Source: Straminergon stramineum
Lineage: Eukaryota; Streptophyta; Bryopsida; Hypnales; Calliergonaceae
Length of the DNA: 64,000 nt
Assembly (NCBI GenBank): GCA_963920665.1
Contig: OY987265.1
Location: 19,287,001-19,351,000, forward strand
Reading direction: 5' to 3'
Shown: positions 57,931 through 64,000 of the stretch, in pieces
Layout of the letters: the number at the start of each line of letters is the position of its first letter
How positions within the stretch are numbered: position 1 is the stretch's first letter
Notes under the pieces: model-generated
Told to the model about the DNA's origin: nothing
Database searches by the model: none
Seen by the model: only the letters and a program-made list of their open reading frames with translations
Program-made: the position numbers and the translations under genes

Positions 57931-60900
57931 CGCACCGTGTTCAATTCTCTTGCCTCCACATGACGATATTGTTCAAATTTATATTGACATAGTCTCAGTT
58001 TACTAAATAATGTATTCTAATCTAGAAAATATTTACCTCTTGATTATGCCACTGATTATCCTTTGAATGTTGGAGTTTTATCTGACTGGCAATTAGTTTC
58101 ATAAGCACAAACAGTGCAGTCAATTCAATTAACAGTTTTCCAGTACCGAAATTGAGATGCACAAGTGGTTTTGCCTTTGAAAACTTTGACTGGTATAGAT
58201 TTAAGGGCAGGACAAATTGTTATTTGAATAAAAAAAAAAGGATTGGTAATATAATCACTCTTTGTGTGCAACTTATAATAATTTACTTATGGAATGCCTC
58301 AGTGATTCATTACAATTGTGGCCATTTGAGTAGATTTCTTATCAAACAGAATGATGTGCATAGTTGGATTAGGATACCATCTTTTAGTAGAAGGCTTTGA
58401 AATCGATTATTTTCATCAAAACGACCACTCAGTATGTAATTTAGTCTATGTGATTAGGAGGGAAGGAACCATATATGGCATGCTGGATAAACCGCACCAA
58501 GTGCTTCCATGTCAATTCTTTGGCTCCTCCCTCAATATATCTTGATAGGCAAAATGGAGGAATCCTACTCTTTCTTGCCAACACGAGATTTTGGACACGT
58601 ATCATGCAGAAGCATGTAATGGGCATAACCAGAAAGAACAGAATTCCACAATGGCAGATTGTGAATGAGAATATCAACCGCAGTCAGCTTGACTATTTCT
58701 TTAAATTTCTTGCAATCAACAGATGGCTGTTTGTCAAATTTTTGTACCTTGGCATTTCACAACACTTTTTACATAAAAAAAAAAACACTCCTTAAGATTT
58801 TCAACAGTTGCAGTTGTAGAGTCTATATCTGAGAGAGGTGGAAGCAAGCAATTAGCTCTTGATTGATCTCAAACAATCAATGGCTTACTTTCAATTGTAA
58901 GACTACTACCCAGTTGGACTCTTTCAATTTAGGCCAACCTTAACTTAGCACTAAGGTAGACCAGCCCATTTCCGTTCACTGTCTAATTAATATTGTTATC
59001 CCTTTTTTGGACCCTAATAATAGGATATTAATAGGATCATTTTAGTCTCCTTTTAGCATGAGAACATCACATGCCATCTTGAACATCTACAAGTGCCAGA
59101 GTGCCAGACTGCCAGCAGCATTGGATATGTGAGAGAGTAACTATGACTATGAGGGTGTTTATAGGACATTCATGACTCCATTCTAAAAGATTGAATGGTT
59201 TAATTTGCAGTTTCGAAGCAAATGAACCACTTTAGAAATTCACACAGAAATCACAGTTTTAATTTTAAAATTATAATTCCATGTGGTCTTCATTTGTGAA
59301 AACCACTGCACATCTGTGACAAATATGTGCCCCTCTTCCAATTGGCCCCAAAATATTCAGATTGCAAGTATGCATGATAATAGGCTTGTCTACAGTAGAG
59401 ATAAGTTCGTACTCTTCTCCATCCATGACTGACAGCGGCTTTGAGATAGTTGCAAAAAAAAATTGGGTGGCATTGAAGACGAATGCAACCACCCTGGGCC
59501 TTTGTCCCAATACTTGTCCTTGTTTTTCCATGCAGTGGAAAGGATATTTTCAAGCGAGCATTTTGTGTTGCAGTGGCAGAAACATAATCATGTAATAAGT
59601 TAGGTTGGTTTTATAGCCCATTTGGTTGCACCTGTATTTTGACAGTCCTGCCAGAGAGTTGGTCCTTCAGTTAATGTTCTTGGTACATACAAGTTTAAGC
59701 TTATTTCATTAAATGCCAATGCATGTGTTTCTCACATCTGTACTAAGCTTAGAAGTTAGAACTAAGGGAGCTGACCCCTTTCTGACCACTTAAGCAGAGG
59801 TTTCAACAGTGGGGAAATTTTTCCCATGAGCAGAAATAGAGTTCATAAGGTTTTCATAATTTTTCAGATTTTTTTTCCTCACAAAACAATTACTACAAAA
59901 AATTTTAAGCTGAAGATTCTATTTTACCCATATTGGTCATACAGACCTTCCTCTTTTCAACCAAGGGCTGGTTGCAAAATCCAAGAAGGGCTGGGTCCAA
60001 ATTTGAGAGTCTTGTAGCCAATTGTAATGCACTACAAACTGCCCGGGAACTATGTCAGCATTAATTGTTGCTAATCACCTGCTGATTGAAATCATCCCAC
60101 CCTACATTGCCAGATTGAGTCTGTGATTAGTAAGGGGTCGACTCCCTTAAGTTACGGACAACACAGAATGGTTGAATGGCAGGGAGTGCCCACATTTGAA
60201 TGATATTGATTATTGCAAGGCCTGGATCCGGATGCAAGGATGATGATGGATGGATGAATAGCGGGACTACAAACCTTATGCACATGATATTAATGTATGT
60301 ATCAATAAGCTTACAGACCCTCTATAAGACCTGTATTTAGTTTTATAACTCTTCAATTGTGGTTTAATATATGAGTTATGATATACTTTTATTTACGTAC
60401 TATCATGATCATTAGTTTACTTTGTACTGAAAAGTATTTGATCAAATCCCACCAAATACATGATATACAATACAGCTGCAAAGGATTTTTAGGCCCTTCT
60501 AGGGTTAATGTATGTATCAATACAAACAGAGTCAAGTCAATTGGAAGTGGCTAGTTAGAGCATTTGCAGCGCATGACCAAGAGAGAGGGACAGTATTGTA
60601 TTGGAGTTTTCAAATTTTGTTCCAGTGATGTTTAAAAAAAATTGCCCCAATGCAAAACAAGCAATCCAAACCTCAAATGAACTTTTCTACATTATAAAAA
60701 GAAGGTGAAAGGAAAAGATTTTACATAAAAAAAAATAGACCTTTACGCAAACTAAGAAGGGAAGGTTCAATTTGTTGGCACACATGATAATGCTTGAAAA
60801 AGTATGACAATTAGGAATCTTCCTTTTGTGAGCCATTAGTCCTTCATATTTTACCAATTTCTTAGGTTGATGAAGGCGAATGGTAGGCGTCGGAATAAAG

Positions 60901-61016
60901 AGAGATCCATGTTGATTTCATTAGGGAGTTTTTGTTTTTTTTGGAGTTGTCAATGAATCCAAGCATGCTAATAGGAGCCACATGGAGACATTAGTGAGGT
61001 GCTTATGGAGGTCCTT
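57931..61016. other. Intergenic; weak coding-like pieces
   Basis: A minus-strand ORF from ATG 59531 to 59271 (86 residues, including VMDGEEYELISTVDKPIIMH and a Cys/His-containing end, HICHRCAVVF) reads like protein but is unidentified. ORFs at 58152-58795 overlap on both strands. GGGTCGACTCCCTTAAGTTA-like words at 60136 and the inverse AACTAAGGGAGCTGACCCCT at 59760 form an inverted pair about 400 bp apart and may be the ends of a small element. Confidence 0.25.
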
Positions 61017-61165
61017 ATTGGAATATTCTATTTACAAAATGTTGTTTATTCATCCCAAATAGTCCGTATGTCATCTATAATGAATTAGTATTGGAATGTT
61101 CTACTAAAAAGTGTTGTTTATTCATCCCAATTAGTCCATAAGTAATCCATAATGGGTCCTTACTT
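61017..61165. repeat. Tandem duplication, period 73 bp
   Basis: ATTGGAATATTCTATTTACA at 61017 recurs as ATTGGAATGTTCTACTAAAA at 61090, both continuing GTTGTTTATTCATCCCAA and TAGTCC.TA.GT.ATC.ATAATG. Confidence 0.8.
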
Positions 61166-63454
61166 TATCCCACTAAGTAGTGGTTACAACTACTTTTTTG
61201 TCCTTTTAACACTTAAAAACTTAATACACTTATTTTTTTCTTTGTATTATGTCAAAGGACCATTACTAAAAAGCTATGCACTACAATGTTTTTTCATACT
61301 TCGAGTCATATTCAAGAGTTAGAATGAAGATTCTTCAAAAAAAGAAGTGGTTACACCCAAGTTGGCTCCTATTAGCGTGCTTGGACCCCACTTCCTTATA
61401 TTGTTATTGTCCTAGAAGATGATTCCATTGTACTAGATGCTCTTGGTGTGGATCTTTGCATTAAATATATCTAGCAAAATTTTAATTGACTCTCTATCTA
61501 GTATTTTGAGTTTTAGCTAGGGTGCCCCACTCACTAACTCTACACCCAAGTCCTAAGTCCAATGTCCTAGGTGAACAAAAGTGTCCTTCTACATAAAGCA
61601 GGGACTTCTAATTACGCCATTGATCCAAAAATGCCATCTTCACTAGATGAACATCCAATTCATTGATATCTACTTCCACTGAAGTAATGATTTTAGAACA
61701 TCTACCAAAAAAATTTGACCCTTTATAACTTTTACATGGAATATCAAAATGAAACATTCTTTGGTGCATTGAAAACCTCTTTTTGAGTTGTCAATAAAAT
61801 AAACCCATGAGAATTTGCCTAGTCTGATAATAGTAAATATGATCTCACCAAAAGTGGCACGTTTGGAAGTTCCTACCTTAATTACTTTTCAAGTTCACGT
61901 AGGGGCTACAAAGTAAAATTTGTCCCTACTTGTAGAATATATACAACTTGGAAAAACCACTTCTTAATTGAAAAAATGAAATTGATGCAAGTTTTCATTT
62001 TGAAATCCAAAAATGTATGAAGGTGTCCCTTGTACCCTTACCCAACTTCCATGTCCACAATTCACATTTCATGTATTCTCCTAAAAAAGCAAAGTGTGAT
62101 AAATTGTGCTTACAATTCCAACTTGCACGACTTTTCATGAAAGACACTTTAAAACTCAAAATCAATCTCAAAATCACAAGATCAAATTATCTTCATGGTT
62201 GAATTTGACTGTTGAAAATTTAGAGGTGCAAATGAGTGTTGCAAATTAGAAAAAAATCCAAAAGAATTCATTAGCCATGAAAACATATATATAGCGGTAT
62301 GTTATAAAAGACCATCATATTTAGGGTTTATTTTTGTATATTGCTTTCTTTGTTTGCTTGTGGAGAGAAAATACACATTCTAATTTTTATGTTTATTTTG
62401 TATAATACAATTTTTTTGGTTAGTCTTATAGTTTGCTTTTGAAAACTTGACATGAGATAATAAAAGTCTTTTATGAAAAAATTTGATTATGAAAACCAAA
62501 GAATTAAGAAGACTATCATTTTCAACATTTAACAAATTCTGGAGTTTTATTTTTTCATTTCAAAATCCAAAAGTAGAAAAAAAATTCACAAGCTTGGAAA
62601 ATTGAAGGTTTTGATTGTATTCATTGTTCAATGTAGTGTATTGTTTTTCCTCGCCTTCTTTGGAAACCTTGGTTATATATATGCATTTAACTCTATAACA
62701 AGTTATTTTAGCAACATATCCAAACATGTTATTTTTGTTGCAAAGTTGTTAATTTAAAGTTGTTGAAAATTATTGTTTGAATGCTCTACTAATTTCAAGA
62801 AATGGATGGTATATGACTAATACATATATTTGGAAAAAAATGCATTCTTACACTCAAATAAAAAAAGGTTTGCAAAAATCAAGTTCTTAAAGTGCCTTTA
62901 TTGACATTGAAAATAGAATATGGTGAAATGTGACGAAAAGATGACAACAACCCTACTCAAGACCATTAGCCCCCCTCAGGGAAAAATCACAACCATTGAT
63001 TTGTATAAGGAAAAAATTCACTCACACACCCTCCAATGCCGTTGATTTGCATAATTGGGAAAAAAATGATCTTTATTGATTGCAATATCTTGAGAGATGA
63101 TCTTGACTATTGAGACTAAGGTTTATAGATATGATATGAATACTTGTAGAATACGACATATAAATATGATACATTGAATATATACAAATACAATATATGA
63201 TATATTAATATAGTATAATGTGTGTGTATTGATACAAGATATGGAATACTAGAATTGACAACATATATTATATTCCATGTTGATTGTGGTCACAACTTCC
63301 CCGAAAATATAAATTTGGGGTAGGGTGGGGTACAATATGTATTTCACAAGCACAATTAAATAACTAATTCATTTCACAAGTGAATGAATTAATTGGTAGA
63401 AATGGCAATTTGTCACAATGCACTTAGAAGACACCAAAGTATAGTGGGTGCATA
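61166..63454. other. AT-rich intergenic sequence
   Basis: No gene seen; ORFs at 61995-62202 overlap on both strands. A TA-dinucleotide-rich, ATATGAT-like stretch is at 63130-63245. Confidence 0.4.
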
Positions 63455-63775
63455 CACCATAACAAAACATGATTAAAAATAATTGCACTCAAATTTGAGT
63501 GTAGTTATTTTGACTACATTTTTGTGCATACACACGTAGTAGGTTGTTAGCTTCTTTTGCAATTTTTGATTGCATTTTTTAGAATTTTGGGGCGTGTAAT
63601 ATACTATTGAAAAGGTCTTTTCAATACCTTTTCAATGGTATATCATATGCCTCAAAATTTTAAAAATTGCAGTTAGAAATCACAAAAGAAGCAAGATGCT
63701 CATGAAATCGGCCTACACAAAGACATGGTCAAAAGAATCACACTTGATTTTGAGTTTTTTATTTTATTTTACCAT
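63455..63775. repeat. Foldback element of about 320 bp
   Basis: The left arm runs ATAACAAAACATG (about 63460), GCTTCTTTTGC, GAATTTTGGGGCGTGTAATA, CTATTGAAAAGG. The right arm has these inverted: CCTTTTCAATGGTATAT, ATGCCTCAAAATTTTAAAAA, CAAAAGAAGC, CATGTTTTGTTAT. The centre is near 63615. Strongest pairing is in the inner 50 bp of each arm. No flanking duplication was identified. Confidence 0.75.
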
Positions 63776-64000
63776 GTTTTGTTATAGTTATATTATAAGG
63801 AGAAATAAAACCTTTTCTCCAAAAAATTCCCATTACTTTTTGAAGTTCCATGCCCTATAATTGAAAGGATAGATTTTTAATGTTCATGGTGAGTCCTCAA
63901 TCCATTGCCTTCTTAAGTTGTTAAGTAGAATGAATCTTATGGTTTTCCTATTTTATTTCACCTCCAAAGGAGTGTGGTGTTTTGGTGCTTCAAAATACTT
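63776..64000. other. AT-rich end of window
   Basis: No feature supported. Confidence 0.4.

Overview
This window is nuclear DNA from a land plant. The evidence is one complete, intron-rich plastid-targeted gene (a large subunit of ADP-glucose pyrophosphorylase, APL, 13 exons with GT-AG introns) set in long AT-rich stretches full of decayed DNA transposons. The APL sequence, the ASHH2/SDG8-like fragment and a pogo-type DDE transposase of a kind I associate with bryophyte and fungal genomes point to a bryophyte, perhaps a moss. The species cannot be fixed from the sequence alone.

Layout. 1-359: acidic C-terminal end of an unidentified protein. 1.2-8.9 kb: AT-rich, with one intact minus-strand ORF (5700-6860) for an unknown protein with short internal repeats and a coiled-coil tail. 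8.9-11.3 kb: higher-GC patch with a 41-bp minisatellite and poorly supported coding fragments. 11.6-16.6 kb: a 731-bp TA-flanked element, then a cluster of TTAA-flanked (piggyBac-type) non-autonomous elements, two of them head to head as a 1.8-kb near-palindrome. 17.5-18.7 kb: an intact intronless minus-strand gene encoding only the TFIIS-N/LW-like C-terminal region of ASHH2/SDG8-type histone methyltransferases, with a TATA box and a 52-bp tandem-repeat upstream region. 24.5-26.9 kb: a second, broken copy of that whole locus. It carries an extra inverted piece of the gene, so the locus folds on itself; a 152-bp CACTA-type mini-element sits in the gene body and a 945-bp TTAA element in the upstream repeats.

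29.9-39.9 kb: a 9.9-kb hAT-like element with 8-10-bp target duplications. Nested in it is a 6.2-kb relative (30193-36403) with its own 8-bp duplication, a foldback, a long minisatellite centred on the palindrome GCCGTTAACGGC, and decayed coding sequence. The outer element appears to have landed in an older pogo-like transposase gene, whose remnant continues at 39859-41548. 41.5-46 kb: repeats and the APL upstream region. 46085-53733: APL. 54-64 kb: mostly intergenic, including a stray partial copy of the APL exon 1/intron 1 junction at 56.4-56.6 kb and foldback elements.

Only APL has an assured function: with small subunits it makes ADP-glucose for starch in plastids. The most interesting locus is the ASHH2-like pair. 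An intact intronless paralogue lies about 7 kb from an inverted duplicate of the same gene, the arrangement proposed for the birth of hairpin siRNA or MIRNA loci. No tRNA, rRNA, CRISPR or virus-derived gene was recognised.
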